Program-made: the position numbers and the translations under genes
Shown here: positions 53,882 through 63,109 of the stretch, one piece after another
How positions within the stretch are numbered: position 1 is the first letter of the stretch
Layout of the letters: every line of letters starts with the position of its first letter
From: Sphingomonadales bacterium
GTDB taxonomy: Bacteria; Pseudomonadota; Alphaproteobacteria; Sphingomonadales; Sphingomonadaceae
Assembly (NCBI GenBank): GCA_027486895.1
Contig: JAIXOE010000054.1
Coordinates: forward strand, 1 to 64,000
DNA length: 64,000 bases
Direction: 5' to 3'
The notes under the pieces: generated by a model
Seen by the model: the letters and a program-made list of their open reading frames with translations, nothing else
The model's database searches: none
What the model was told of the DNA's origin: nothing

Positions 53882-55033
53882 TCAAAGTTGCTTTTCGTAG
53901 ATGCGGTACACCTTGTTGATTTCGCCATTAATCGCCTCACCGACCGAGCGCATCGGGCCATTATCATCAAGGACCCAGCCAAATTCGCCACGGCTTGCGC
54001 CAAATTTGCTGGTGGACGCGTCACGAATAAGGGAGACCAGCATGAAGGCCAGCTGGCTTGCCATTCGCGTGGACTGCAGTTTTTTCATCACGCCCATCAA
54101 CGGCACGCGCATCGTGCGGACCTTTGGTGCGCGCAGCCACCAAAGAAGTTTCGCCCAGTTGAACGGGAGCAAGTTTCCGCCAAATCCAGCGATCTTTTCG
54201 TTGATGTCTGGCCATGTCATCATGAACGCGACGGGTTCACCATCGACCTCCGCAATCCGGATAAGGTCGTTAAAAACGATTGGCTTTAGCTGCTTTCCGG
54301 TATGCGCAACTTCGGCGTCGGTGATGGGCACAAAGCCCCAATTTCCGCTCCATGCGTCATTCAAAATAGACAGGATCAAGGCCGCTTCAGCGTCAAAATT
54401 ATCTTTGTTCACCTTGCGAATGACGATGCGTTCATTGCGCACACCAGAGGCGACAATGCGTTCAACCAGCGGCGGAAAAGGCACATCAATCGGGATTTGA
54501 TAGGTGTAGAGATCTTTGACGCCCGCATATCCGGCGGCTTCAATCCACGCGCCATAAGCGGCATTATGATAGCCCATCAATATCGTTGGCGGATGATCGT
54601 GGCCATCAATTAGCAGCCCGGGTTCTTCCCAAATAGAAAGGCTCAGCGGCCCAAGCGAGCGCACCATTTTTTTGTCGCGTAGCCAATTTTCAGCAGCCAA
54701 TATCAGCAATTTGGCTATAGCTTCATCTTCAGCTTCAAAAAATCCCCAGTTGCCGACGCCGGGGCCCATGCCCTGCTCTGGTGGCTGATTTAGCGCGAGA
54801 AAATCCAAATGTGCGGATATCCGGCCAACAACTTTTCCGCCTCTTTCCGCCAGAAAAAGCTGCGCCTCACCATGTTCGAACCACGGGTTCTTGCCGGGCG
54901 TAATGGTCGCCATGACATCACCCTTCAATGGCGGCACCCAGTTGGGATCATTCGCGTAAAGCCGGAATGGCAGGTCAATAAAAGCCCGTTTGTCTGCCTT
55001 GGTCAAAACCGGCCGAATGTTGATGTCTGTCAT
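53882..55033 (-). CDS. GNAT-like acyltransferase family protein
   Basis: A 383-residue protein of a conserved sphingomonad family (DLPFRLYANDPNWVPPLKGDVMATITPGKNPWFEHGEAQLFLAERGGKVVGRISAH... YHNAAYGAWIEAAGYAGVKDLYTYQI). The repeated GNAT-like N- and C-terminal halves suggest an N-acetyltransferase or aminoacyl-transferase fold; no cofactor motif was positively identified. Position after lptFG suggests an envelope-related role. Likely operon with the SRAP-like and NRDE genes. Confidence 0.6.
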   Translation of the reverse strand: MTDINIRPVLTKADKRAFIDLPFRLYANDPNWVPPLKGDVMATITPGKNPWFEHGEAQLFLAERGGKVVGRISAHLDFLALNQPPEQGMGPGVGNWGFFEAEDEAIAKLLILAAENWLRDKKMVRSLGPLSLSIWEEPGLLIDGHDHPPTILMGYHNAAYGAWIEAAGYAGVKDLYTYQIPIDVPFPPLVERIVASGVRNERIVIRKVNKDNFDAEAALILSILNDAWSGNWGFVPITDAEVAHTGKQLKPIVFNDLIRIAEVDGEPVAFMMTWPDINEKIAGFGGNLLPFNWAKLLWWLRAPKVRTMRVPLMGVMKKLQSTRMASQLAFMLVSLIRDASTSKFGASRGEFGWVLDDNGPMRSVGEAINGEINKVYRIYEKQL

Positions 55034-55099
55034 AGTGATTCCCCGAGATCTTCTTTAAACTGCTGGCCGAACTTCCCCGGCCTAAGCGCCGCCGTCGGC

Positions 55100-56188
55100 T
55101 CATTCTTCCGTGCGGACGAGCACCGTTTCGCCGATTAGCAAAAAGAGCAGAAATGGTCCCCATGCGGCAATCCAAGGGGGATAGGCACCCAGATTACCCA
55201 TCGCCAAGGCAAAGTTATCGGCAACGAAATATGCAAAGCCGAGCGCCATGCCAATCACCGCGCGCAGGAACAATGCGCCCGAGCGCGCGAGACCAAAGGC
55301 AGCGACCGCACCGAGCAATGGCATCAGCAAGGTCGACAAGGGTCCTGACAATTTGTGCCACAATATGCCTTCAAGATTATCGGTGCGGCGGCCGGCGGCA
55401 CTCAGTTCGTCAATTGCGCGCATCAGCGGCATAAACCCAAGGCTGTCACCGTCGACCTTCACGAGATTGAACCTATCGGGCGTGATGCCTTTGCCGATGG
55501 TCAGATTGGTCGCTTTCTTCTCTTCTGTCGTCGCGACGTCGAAGGTTTCGGCATTTTCAAGCCGCCATGCACCGCCAACATAGCGCGCATTCGGTGCGGT
55601 AATGACCTGACGCAACCCGCCATTGGCGCGCAAATAAATGCGGACATTTTCGAGGACGATATTGTCTCCCGACCCACGCACTCTGCCTGCATTTATCAGG
55701 TCGCCGCCTTCGCGGACCCAGACATTATTCCGCGCGTCACTATCGGGCGCAATGACGCCATATTCGGCGTCCTGCCAAAGCTTGAGCCGCTGCGTGTTAG
55801 GAGCAACAACGACATCGTTAAACACAAACGAAATGAGCGCTACGCCCAGGCTTGCAACGAACATGGGTGCAAGAATTTGGTGCGCGGACAATCCCGCTGC
55901 CTTCATCGCCACCACTTCACTGTTCTGGCTGAGGGTAGCGAATGTGATCAACGTCCCCAACAATACCGAGAAGGGCAGAAATCTGGCAATAATTTGCGGT
56001 GCACGCATCGTCACATAACGCAACACATCGCCCTGATCATTTCCGGGCACGGCCAGTATCTTGCCACTTTCACCCAACAGATCGAGTGTCATCAGGACCA
56101 GCACAAGCATCATCAACACAGCAAAGCTGCGCACGACAAACAGCCGGGCCATGTACATCGTGATGTTGCGCGAGGGGAAAAAATTCAT
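55100..56188 (-). CDS. lptG: LPS export ABC transporter permease LptG
   Basis: One of two permeases of the LptB2FG complex that extracts lipopolysaccharide from the inner membrane. The 362-residue protein has membrane segments at both ends and a central periplasmic beta-jellyroll domain, with RYVTMRAPQIIARFLPFSVLLGTLITFATLSQNSEVVAMKAAGLSAHQI typical of the family. It lies 3 nt after lptF. Many sphingomonads lack LPS, so in this organism the cargo may be another amphiphile, such as glycosphingolipid; this is inference. Confidence 0.93.
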   Translation of the reverse strand: MNFFPSRNITMYMARLFVVRSFAVLMMLVLVLMTLDLLGESGKILAVPGNDQGDVLRYVTMRAPQIIARFLPFSVLLGTLITFATLSQNSEVVAMKAAGLSAHQILAPMFVASLGVALISFVFNDVVVAPNTQRLKLWQDAEYGVIAPDSDARNNVWVREGGDLINAGRVRGSGDNIVLENVRIYLRANGGLRQVITAPNARYVGGAWRLENAETFDVATTEEKKATNLTIGKGITPDRFNLVKVDGDSLGFMPLMRAIDELSAAGRRTDNLEGILWHKLSGPLSTLLMPLLGAVAAFGLARSGALFLRAVIGMALGFAYFVADNFALAMGNLGAYPPWIAAWGPFLLFLLIGETVLVRTEE

Positions 56189-56191
56189 GGG

Positions 56192-57430
56192 TTAAGCCCC
56201 CTCTTGCGGCGCGGGCATGCCAATGGTGGCTAGCCGAGATTTTCGGCCCCAGCGGAACAGTTTCTTGAACCATTTGCCGGCCTTCGCCGCAAACACTTCG
56301 AGTGCGCCGATAGGCTGACCGCCGGGGACATGGGCAATCACATGATACATCCAGATGATAAGCGCGGCGAATAGCAAAAACGGCGCCCATAATGCGATAA
56401 ACGGGTCAACGACGCCCATTGCGCCGACGCTTTCGGCATATTCGTTTATCTTATGATATGTCACGACCATCACGATGGATAGAAAGACGCCAAGCGCGGA
56501 TGTCGACCGCTTCGGCGGTATCGCCAGCGCCAATGCAAGCAAAGGCAGCAAAAGCATCATGCCAACTTCGACAAGCCGGAAATGGAAATTTGCCCACGCA
56601 CTGTCGCGTTCCACCGCTGGCTTTTGCGTATCATTGCCAATCTGCACCAGTTCCGTGATCAGATATTCGCGATCTTTCCCGCCGCGTGTCCTGAAACTTT
56701 CGATTTGCGGTAGCGGAATGGGGACGTCATGGCTGGTAAAGCTGAGCACGCGCGGTGATTTATAACTGGGCGCGTCGTGCACGAGCGTGCCCTTTTCCAA
56801 TCGCAGCAATATCGTGTCCGGATCGTCGGTGCGCAGAAACTGCCCCTTTTCGGCGGTCACTGCGATGGACTGCCCATTTTTGCTTTGCGCGTACACAAAC
56901 ATGCCAGACAGCTCGTTGCCATTGTTGCGGCTTTCATCGATGCGAACGGTCAAATTCTTGCCGACATTGTTGAATTCGCCAACCCTGACCTTTGCGCCAA
57001 AGGCACCAGACCGCAGCTCGAACCGGAGTTCTTCGTAGAGATAACGCGCGCTGGGTTGCAGAAAGCCAACAATGGCAAAATTGACAGCGGCAAGTGCGAT
57101 CGCCAGCAAGAAAGGTACGCGCAACAGCCGAAAATAGCTCATGCCCACCGCTCGAAAAATGTCGAGTTCGGACGATGTGGCGAGTTTGCGAAACGCCAGC
57201 AATATGCCAAGCAAAAGCCCAATGGGAATGCCAAGCGAGAGATATTCGGGCATCAGATTTGCGAGCATGCGCCAAACTACGCTGACTGGCCCGCCCTCTG
57301 CGGCAACAAAGTCAAACAGGTTCAACATCTTGTCCAGCAGCAACAAGGATGCCGCGATTACCAGCGTCGCCAGCAACGGCAACATGACTAGCCGGAAGAT
57401 ATAACGGTCGGTGGCAGTAATAAATTTCAA
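56192..57430 (-). CDS. lptF: LPS export ABC transporter permease LptF
   Basis: Partner permease of LptG, 412 residues. DRYIFRLVMLPLLATLVIAASLLLLDKMLNLFDFV and the YLSLGIPIGLLLGILLAFRKLATSSELDIFRAVGMSYFRLLRVP coupling region are characteristic. The central periplasmic domain (about 130-290) carries the beta-jellyroll. It is the first gene of the minus-strand run and divergent from the sphingolipid-associated genes at 57558. Confidence 0.93.
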   Translation of the reverse strand: MKFITATDRYIFRLVMLPLLATLVIAASLLLLDKMLNLFDFVAAEGGPVSVVWRMLANLMPEYLSLGIPIGLLLGILLAFRKLATSSELDIFRAVGMSYFRLLRVPFLLAIALAAVNFAIVGFLQPSARYLYEELRFELRSGAFGAKVRVGEFNNVGKNLTVRIDESRNNGNELSGMFVYAQSKNGQSIAVTAEKGQFLRTDDPDTILLRLEKGTLVHDAPSYKSPRVLSFTSHDVPIPLPQIESFRTRGGKDREYLITELVQIGNDTQKPAVERDSAWANFHFRLVEVGMMLLLPLLALALAIPPKRSTSALGVFLSIVMVVTYHKINEYAESVGAMGVVDPFIALWAPFLLFAALIIWMYHVIAHVPGGQPIGALEVFAAKAGKWFKKLFRWGRKSRLATIGMPAPQEGA

Positions 57431-57557
57431 CTTATGGTCGCCCTGTCACCCTAATTTGGCCGCAAACTGACCCGATAGACGCTTACAGGTTCAGGGGCAA
57501 TATATCGATGGTATCCTTGTTAAGTGATACCGGACTTGCTGTTCCAGGAGTTTTGAG

Positions 57558-58034
57558 ATGAATAAATATTTGGTCCTTATATCTGCCACAGCATTGGCGC
57601 TCGTATCGGGCACGGCTGCAGCAGGCGAGGAAGTGGACAATGATCTGTCGCGCTGCGCCGCGGGCAAAGGCCCCGCTGTGCTGGTTAGCGTGCGCGGCGT
57701 GAAGGAAGCAAAAGGCGTCGTTCGCGTTCAGTCTTATTCGGCAACGGCTGGATCTTGGCTGGCCAAAGGCCGCTGGCTCAACCGCATTGAAAGCCGGGCA
57801 AATGCTGGCAATATGAGCTTTTGCGTACCCGTACCCTCCGAAGGAAAATACGGCATCGCTGTTCGTCATGACCGCAATGGCAATGGTAAAACCGACATTA
57901 CGCAGGACGGCGGCGGTTTTTCCAACAACCCCAGCGTGAGCATATTGAATTTGGGCAAGCCATCGGTCGGCAAGGTCGCATTCGACGCTGGACCAGGCGT
58001 TACGCGGATCACCATCAACCTGCGATATATGTGA
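57558..58034 (+). CDS. DUF2141 exported protein
   Basis: A 158-residue protein with a signal peptide (ending VSGTAAA-GE) and a DUF2141 domain (VLVSVRGVKEAKGVVRVQSYS... PVPSEGKYGIAVRHDRNGNGKTDITQDGGGFSNNPSVSIL). The DRNGNGKTD loop looks like a calcium-binding DxNxNGxxD site. Function unknown. It is the first gene of a plus-strand set with a lipid kinase. Confidence 0.85.
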   Translation: MNKYLVLISATALALVSGTAAAGEEVDNDLSRCAAGKGPAVLVSVRGVKEAKGVVRVQSYSATAGSWLAKGRWLNRIESRANAGNMSFCVPVPSEGKYGIAVRHDRNGNGKTDITQDGGGFSNNPSVSILNLGKPSVGKVAFDAGPGVTRITINLRYM

Positions 58035-58044
58035 AGGTAATTGT

Positions 58045-59016
58045 TTGGCTTTAGTAGCGCTTCTTTCGAATCCAAATTCAACCGGCAACAGATCCTTGTT
58101 GCCGGCGGTTCGAAACTATTGCGCGAAAAATGCCGATATATTCCATTACGAAGTCGAAGAGATTGGCCAGATCGCCAAAGCGCTTGAAATGATTGCCCGC
58201 GTCAAGCCAAAGGTACTTGTTATCAATGGCGGCGACGGCACCGTTCAATCCGCTTTAACGGAACTCTATCACGGTGGACATTTTGAGGGCTCACCGCCCC
58301 CAGTCGCGGTCCTGCCCAATGGCAAGACCAACCTGATTGCACTTGATCTGGGCGCTGAAGGTGACCCGCTGGAGGCATTGGCGCGCATTATCGAAGTCGC
58401 AAAGGGCGATCTTTCGGAACATATTGTTGTCCGCGAACTGATTGCGTTGAGCGATGGCAGCGAAGGCGCGCGTCCGGTTCTTGGCATGTTTCTGGGCGGC
58501 GCAGGCCTTGCCGAAACGATCTTGTACTGCCGCCATAAAATCTATCCCTTGGGACTGCCCAATGGCTTAAGCCATTTTCTGACGTTCATTGCTGTGATGT
58601 TTTCGGCCTTCATCCGGGTGAAGGCGAGTTTTCTGCCTGAACAGTCAAAACCCGTCAGCATTTCGTTCATCCGCAACGGGGAATTGCAAGGCACGTTCGC
58701 GATTTTGATTGTCACCACCCTCGAAAAGCTTTTGCTTGGCGGGCAAGCAGGAACGACAAAGCAGCGTGGCTTGATGAAGTTTATGGCCGTCGACCAAACG
58801 CCATGGGCAATGCTCAAAATGATTGCTGCGTCGCTACGCGGCAAATTGGGCCAAACGCCCACGAGCGGCGTCCACTTCCAACAAGGCGACGTTATCCGCA
58901 TCGACAGCGAGCAAAGCAGCGTCGTGCTGGATGGCGAAGTGTTCGAAGCGCATCGTGGCAGCCCCATCGTCCTTCGGTCGACGCCGCCTGTACCATTTCT
59001 GAAACTCGCCGCTTAA
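58045..59016 (+). CDS. Diacylglycerol kinase-family lipid kinase (candidate ceramide kinase)
   Basis: A 323-residue soluble lipid kinase. The DAGK/LCB5 nucleotide motif INGGDGTVQSAL (62-66 GGDGT) and the PNGKTNLIA motif are present, and the C-terminal beta-sandwich ends with a typical VVLDGEVFEAHRGSPIVLRSTP. TTG start at 58045 with AAGG upstream. It lies in a locus with serine palmitoyltransferase, its ACP and a ceramide-reductase-like enzyme, so ceramide or a ceramide-like lipid is a likely substrate, as for the Caulobacter kinase CpgB. Confidence 0.8.
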   Translation: MALVALLSNPNSTGNRSLLPAVRNYCAKNADIFHYEVEEIGQIAKALEMIARVKPKVLVINGGDGTVQSALTELYHGGHFEGSPPPVAVLPNGKTNLIALDLGAEGDPLEALARIIEVAKGDLSEHIVVRELIALSDGSEGARPVLGMFLGGAGLAETILYCRHKIYPLGLPNGLSHFLTFIAVMFSAFIRVKASFLPEQSKPVSISFIRNGELQGTFAILIVTTLEKLLLGGQAGTTKQRGLMKFMAVDQTPWAMLKMIAASLRGKLGQTPTSGVHFQQGDVIRIDSEQSSVVLDGEVFEAHRGSPIVLRSTPPVPFLKLAA

Positions 59017-59048
59017 CAAGCGGCACCTGAAACGGCTACGGCACCCAT

Positions 59049-59972
59049 ATGCTTTCGCTGACCCAGCTTGTGGCCGAAGAACTGGCCGTTCCCACGCAAA
59101 AGGGCGCCAGCGAGTTCGCTGCGCATATCGCCGCGCAATATGGCGCAGCCGCACGCGCTGTTTTGTTCTACGGATCGTGCTTGCGGTCGGAACAGCTTCA
59201 GGGCGAAATGCTCGATTTCTACCTCATCGTGTCCGATTATGAATCAGCTTATGGTAATGGCTGGCTCGCCACATGGAACCGCCGCCTGCCGCCCAATGTG
59301 TTCCCGTTTCAATATGGCGATCTGGTGGCAAAAGTCGCCGTCCTGAGTGAAGAGGATTTTCACCATCTGAACCGGCCAACCGCGTCAGCCGTTTCGGTTT
59401 GGGCCCGCTTTGCCCAACCTTCCCGCCTCGTCTGGTGCGCCGATGACGACGCCAGGCAATCCGCAGTCATGGCGATTTCAGGCGCAGCGCCCACATTGCT
59501 GAACGCAGCATTGGCGTTTGCCGAACGCGAGGGTGACGTGCTCGACCTTTGGCAGTCTGGATTCCAGATGACATACAGCGCCGAATTGCGCGCGGAACGC
59601 AAAGACAGACCGTCTTCAGTTATTGCATTCGACCCCAATCGCTATGCGCGTTTTGGCCGGGCGGCGTTACATCACACGATGATTCCCAATGAAGTGCGCG
59701 GCGACAAAATACATATCTTGCCTGACCCCGAACGCCGGATCATTCAGGAAAAGCGCCGCTGGCCTGCATTGCGCCGACGTGGAAAGCTGCTGACCATCGC
59801 ACGGCTGGCAAAGGCGGCATTCACTTATGCGGGCGGAATTGACTATCTGGCGTGGAAGATAAACCGGCACGCCGGCACACAAATCGAAGTGCGCCCCTGG
59901 CAACGCAAATGGCCATTGGTCGCAGCGGTGTTTCTGGTGCCAAAGCTTTTGGCGAAAGGCGCCGTGCGTTAA
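59049..59972 (+). CDS. Tam41-like nucleotidyltransferase (possible CDP-lipid synthase)
   Basis: A 307-residue protein with a nucleotidyltransferase core, FYGSCLRSEQLQGEMLDFYLIVSDY (G-S at 42-43, Asp56), resembling the YGSG...DFI motif of mitochondrial CDP-diacylglycerol synthase Tam41. The rest is helical, with a C-terminal hydrophobic patch. In this locus it would fit activation of a phospho-sphingolipid head group, but the catalytic aspartate pair is not clearly complete. It is 32 nt downstream of the lipid-kinase gene and likely co-transcribed. Confidence 0.55.
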   Translation: MLSLTQLVAEELAVPTQKGASEFAAHIAAQYGAAARAVLFYGSCLRSEQLQGEMLDFYLIVSDYESAYGNGWLATWNRRLPPNVFPFQYGDLVAKVAVLSEEDFHHLNRPTASAVSVWARFAQPSRLVWCADDDARQSAVMAISGAAPTLLNAALAFAEREGDVLDLWQSGFQMTYSAELRAERKDRPSSVIAFDPNRYARFGRAALHHTMIPNEVRGDKIHILPDPERRIIQEKRRWPALRRRGKLLTIARLAKAAFTYAGGIDYLAWKINRHAGTQIEVRPWQRKWPLVAAVFLVPKLLAKGAVR

Positions 59973-60619
59973 ACCGCACTCTTGCGCGGAACGAACAGCG
60001 CGAACGCAAAAACCCCGGCATATGCAGCAGGCAGCCACAGGCTTTTCAGCCCGAAATGGCTAAACATCAGCGCGCCGATAATGGCACCGCTGACCAGACC
60101 CATCCAAAGTAACAAGTAAGGCAACCATTCCAAACGCGCGCCACCGCTGATAAGCGTCGCAATGCCTTGGCCGATCTTCACAAGCGCACCTGTCATATAG
60201 GTGAGGCCGAACGATACCGATCCTTCGCGTTCAAACAGGGTGTTTTCCATCCCCATGCAAAAGGCCGCAAAGCACAAAGCAACGGGCAGCAATCCGGCAT
60301 CAGCGACAAAAGGCGCGGCAAATAGCAAAAGCGAAATCGCTGACAGGATGACCGCCTGCCGATGGTGCGGACCAAGTATGTTTTGGCGGCCGACAAGCGA
60401 CCCGGCGACGACACCGCCGACAAAGCTGGCGAGTAACACGGCGACCAACCCGACATAGGCCGCACCCTCGACAACGCCGACGCTCAGCCGCGTGGAATTA
60501 CCACTCATAAACGACAGGAAAAATCCGCCGCTTGCCATAAATCCGATGGCGTCCACCATGCCGGCCATTGCCGCAAAGCCAGTCGCCAATAAGCGTGCGT
60601 TGCGGTCAAGCCTGTTCAT
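59969..60619 (-). CDS. DUF1275 (YoaK-like) membrane protein
   Basis: A 216-residue membrane protein with about six helices (GFAAMAGMVDAIGFMASGGFFLSFMSGNSTRLSVGV...). MxGNxT and LTYMTGALVKIGQ motifs identify DUF1275/YoaK. ATG 60619 (MNRLDRNARLL) is used instead of the longer ORF start. Its function is unknown; its position at the end of the spt operon suggests a role linked to sphingolipid. Its last codons overlap the Tam41-like gene end by 4 nt on the opposite strand. Confidence 0.8.
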   Translation of the reverse strand: MNRLDRNARLLATGFAAMAGMVDAIGFMASGGFFLSFMSGNSTRLSVGVVEGAAYVGLVAVLLASFVGGVVAGSLVGRQNILGPHHRQAVILSAISLLLFAAPFVADAGLLPVALCFAAFCMGMENTLFEREGSVSFGLTYMTGALVKIGQGIATLISGGARLEWLPYLLLWMGLVSGAIIGALMFSHFGLKSLWLPAAYAGVFAFALFVPRKSAV

Positions 60620-60629
60620 GGTCTGACGG

Positions 60630-61829
60630 TCAAATGATCCCGACCGCCTTGCCTGCGCGTTCAAAACGGCTGAGAATATCGGCAACCTGTTCGCTGCTAT
60701 GTTCCGCACATAATGAGCAACGCAGCAGCGTCATCCCCGCTGGCGTTGCGGGCGGACGGGCAAGGTTTACATATAGGCCGTTCTCAAGAAGCGCAGCCCA
60801 CATCATCGCGCCCTTTTCCAGATCGGGCATGATGACCGCGATGATCGCGCTTTGCGCATCAGGCGTTCCAAGCTTGAAACCAAGGTCGCGCAGGCCCTTA
60901 TGCAGATTTCTGGAGTTTTCCCATAAATGCGCACGCTTGTTCCCATTGTGCATCAACTTGCGAATGCTGGCGGCCGAGCACGCTACCACCGCTGGCGGCA
61001 GCGACGCCGTGAACACATAAGGACGGCAGACAAGCCGCATGATTTCAAACTTCGGATGGTTTGATACGCAGAAACCGCCGACTGTGCCGACGGATTTGGA
61101 GAATGTACCAATGACGAAATCGACATCGTCCAACACGCCCTGCTCTTCGGCAACGCCGCGGCCATTTTCGCCGATGAAGCCCATCGAGTGCGCTTCGTCG
61201 ACAAGGATCATCGCGCCGGCTTCTTTCGAAACGCGGATCATTTCCTTCAACGGCGCAACATCGCCGAGCATGGAATAGACGCCCTCAAGCACGACCAGCT
61301 TGCCAGCGTCAGAAGGCAGACGCTTGAGCCGTTTTTCGAGCGCTTCGACATCGTTATGGCGGAAGGCGACGATTTCGGCATCACCCATTTTACAGCCGTC
61401 ATAGATCGACGCATGGCTGTCGATATCCAAAATGATATAATCGCCCTTGCCCGCAATCGTGCTGATGATGCCAAGGTTCGCCTGATATCCCGTGGAAAAG
61501 ACCATCGCATGGTCCATTCCGTAGAATTCCTTCAGCGCGTCTTCGCATTCCTTATGGCCCTGAAATGTGCCGTTCAAAACGCGGCTTCCGGTTGTACCTG
61601 CGCCGAATTCGTCCAAAGCCTGTTTGCCCGCCGCGATGACGTCATCATCGAAGGTCATGCCCATATAATTATAGGTACCAAGCAAGATCGTTTCCTTGCC
61701 GTTGACGACAGCAACAGTAGGCGATTTCACCTCTTCCATCACAAGGCTGAACGGGTCTTTCACGCCAGTGGCGAGCAAGCCTTCACGTTGTGCAATCAGG
61801 GCATCAAATTTGGAGAATAAATCAGTCAT
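60630..61829 (-). CDS. spt: Serine palmitoyltransferase
   Basis: PLP-dependent alpha-oxoamine synthase that condenses serine with an acyl thioester to give 3-keto-sphinganine, the first step of sphingolipid synthesis. The 399-residue protein has the PLP lysine K245 in TFSKSVGTVGGF, His139 (DSHASIYDG) stacking on the cofactor, and D211/H214 (VDEAHSMG). The sequence follows the soluble Sphingomonas paucimobilis enzyme closely. It uses acyl-ACP or acyl-CoA; the adjacent dedicated ACP favours acyl-ACP. Downstream of acp. Confidence 0.95.
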   Translation of the reverse strand: MTDLFSKFDALIAQREGLLATGVKDPFSLVMEEVKSPTVAVVNGKETILLGTYNYMGMTFDDDVIAAGKQALDEFGAGTTGSRVLNGTFQGHKECEDALKEFYGMDHAMVFSTGYQANLGIISTIAGKGDYIILDIDSHASIYDGCKMGDAEIVAFRHNDVEALEKRLKRLPSDAGKLVVLEGVYSMLGDVAPLKEMIRVSKEAGAMILVDEAHSMGFIGENGRGVAEEQGVLDDVDFVIGTFSKSVGTVGGFCVSNHPKFEIMRLVCRPYVFTASLPPAVVACSAASIRKLMHNGNKRAHLWENSRNLHKGLRDLGFKLGTPDAQSAIIAVIMPDLEKGAMMWAALLENGLYVNLARPPATPAGMTLLRCSLCAEHSSEQVADILSRFERAGKAVGII

Positions 61830-61864
61830 TCACGTCTTCCGTTAAAATCAGGCGTCCGATTGTA

Positions 61865-62110
61865 TCAGGCTGCGGTCAGCTTGGTCACGGCGTCGACCAA
61901 TTGGCCTACATTTTCGATTTCAGCCTGCAAATTCATGCTGATGATGATGTCAAAGCTATCTTCGACCTCAGCCACAAAATCCATGACGGTCAGGCTGTCC
62001 CATTCCAAATCACCTGCAAAAGTGGTGGTCTCGCTGACCTCAACACCTTTTTTGTTAAATGGTTCAATCAGGCCCTTCAGGCGATCAAGCATTTCACTGC
62101 GTTCAGTCAT
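61865..62110 (-). CDS. Acyl carrier protein for sphingolipid synthesis
   Basis: An 81-residue carrier protein with the phosphopantetheine serine Ser39 in LEWDSLTVMDF. The acidic helix II and size are typical. It lies between the ceramide-reductase-like gene and spt, as in other bacterial sphingolipid loci where a dedicated ACP donates the acyl chain. Confidence 0.92.
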   Translation of the reverse strand: MTERSEMLDRLKGLIEPFNKKGVEVSETTTFAGDLEWDSLTVMDFVAEVEDSFDIIISMNLQAEIENVGQLVDAVTKLTAA

Positions 62111-62200
62111 TCGTAAATCCTCAAATTATGTGACGGGCAATGCGCCGCATTGGCGCCCTATGGCAAGGGAATAAGGCGGCAAGAGGGCAAAGCAGTTCGC

Positions 62201-63109
62201 CTACATCCAGCCCTGTTCGCGATACCAGATTACGGTGTCTTTTAGCCCCTTGGGCGTCGGTATTTCCGGCGTCCAAAGCTGGGACGCTGGCGTGGCGTCG
62301 GGGTTGATGGTCCAGTCGGGATGCGCCAGATAATTGGCACGATCCGGCGTCAGCTTTGCATTTGCACCGCGAACCGCGCGGTCCGCCCATCCAGCAAATT
62401 TCAAAAGAAACGCAGGCGCGTGGAGCGTCGTAACCTCACGCCCGACGGCAGCACCGATGGCTTTGGCAAAGCCGGCGTGGCTCCACCCGCCTGCCGTCCC
62501 GTCATCCGCCTCGAACACACATTTCGAAACATCGTCCGCCGACAGCAAAGCCACTAACAAGCGGGCCAAGTCGTCGACATGAATGACCGAGACCTTCCCG
62601 CGCGGCGGCAGCAATGCCCAACCCTTGGCAGCAATGCGGAACATATCGAACATTTCGGTGTCACCAGGGCCGTAAACACCGGGCGGGCGAATGACGGTCC
62701 AGTCGAGCGATGATGTGCGCACAAGGGCTTCTGCCCTCGCCTTGCTTGCCCCGTACATCGAAAGCTCCGGATGGCGCGCAGCAAGCGAGGAGACGCAGAC
62801 AAAACGGTCTATTCCAGCCAATTGGGCGGCGCCGAGGATATTCGCTGTGCCGGTAACATTCCCGCTTTCGAAACCGGCGGCATCAGGCGCGTTTACGACG
62901 CCTGCAATATGCAAGACCGCATCGGCCTCTTTGCATAATTCATTGAGGCTTGCGGTATCACCAAGGCTGCCATGAACCCAAGTCACTCCAGCTTTCTTGG
63001 GCTGGTCCCGCCGCGTGAGCGCCCGCACATGCCAGCCAGCGGCAATCAGTCGATCAAGCGTAATGCGCCCGACAAAGCCGGTCGCTCCGGTCAGCGCGAC
63101 TGTCTTCAC
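62201..63109 (-). CDS. NAD(P)-dependent epimerase/reductase (CerR-like)
   Basis: Extended short-chain dehydrogenase of 302 residues, start GTG 63109 overlapping the proB stop (GTGA). The nucleotide motif is TGATGFVG (7-14) and the catalytic YGASK is at 119-123. In Caulobacter a homologous enzyme in the spt locus reduces the 3-keto group of 3-oxo-dihydroceramide (CerR), so the same role is likely here. It is the first sphingolipid gene of the minus-strand operon cerR-acp-spt-DUF1275. Confidence 0.85.
   Translation of the reverse strand: MKTVALTGATGFVGRITLDRLIAAGWHVRALTRRDQPKKAGVTWVHGSLGDTASLNELCKEADAVLHIAGVVNAPDAAGFESGNVTGTANILGAAQLAGIDRFVCVSSLAARHPELSMYGASKARAEALVRTSSLDWTVIRPPGVYGPGDTEMFDMFRIAAKGWALLPPRGKVSVIHVDDLARLLVALLSADDVSKCVFEADDGTAGGWSHAGFAKAIGAAVGREVTTLHAPAFLLKFAGWADRAVRGANAKLTPDRANYLAHPDWTINPDATPASQLWTPEIPTPKGLKDTVIWYREQGWM

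Noticed and set aside
55355-56233. 292-residue plus-strand ORF antisense to lptG
   Set aside because: It lies entirely across lptG and shows no domain; lptG is well supported.
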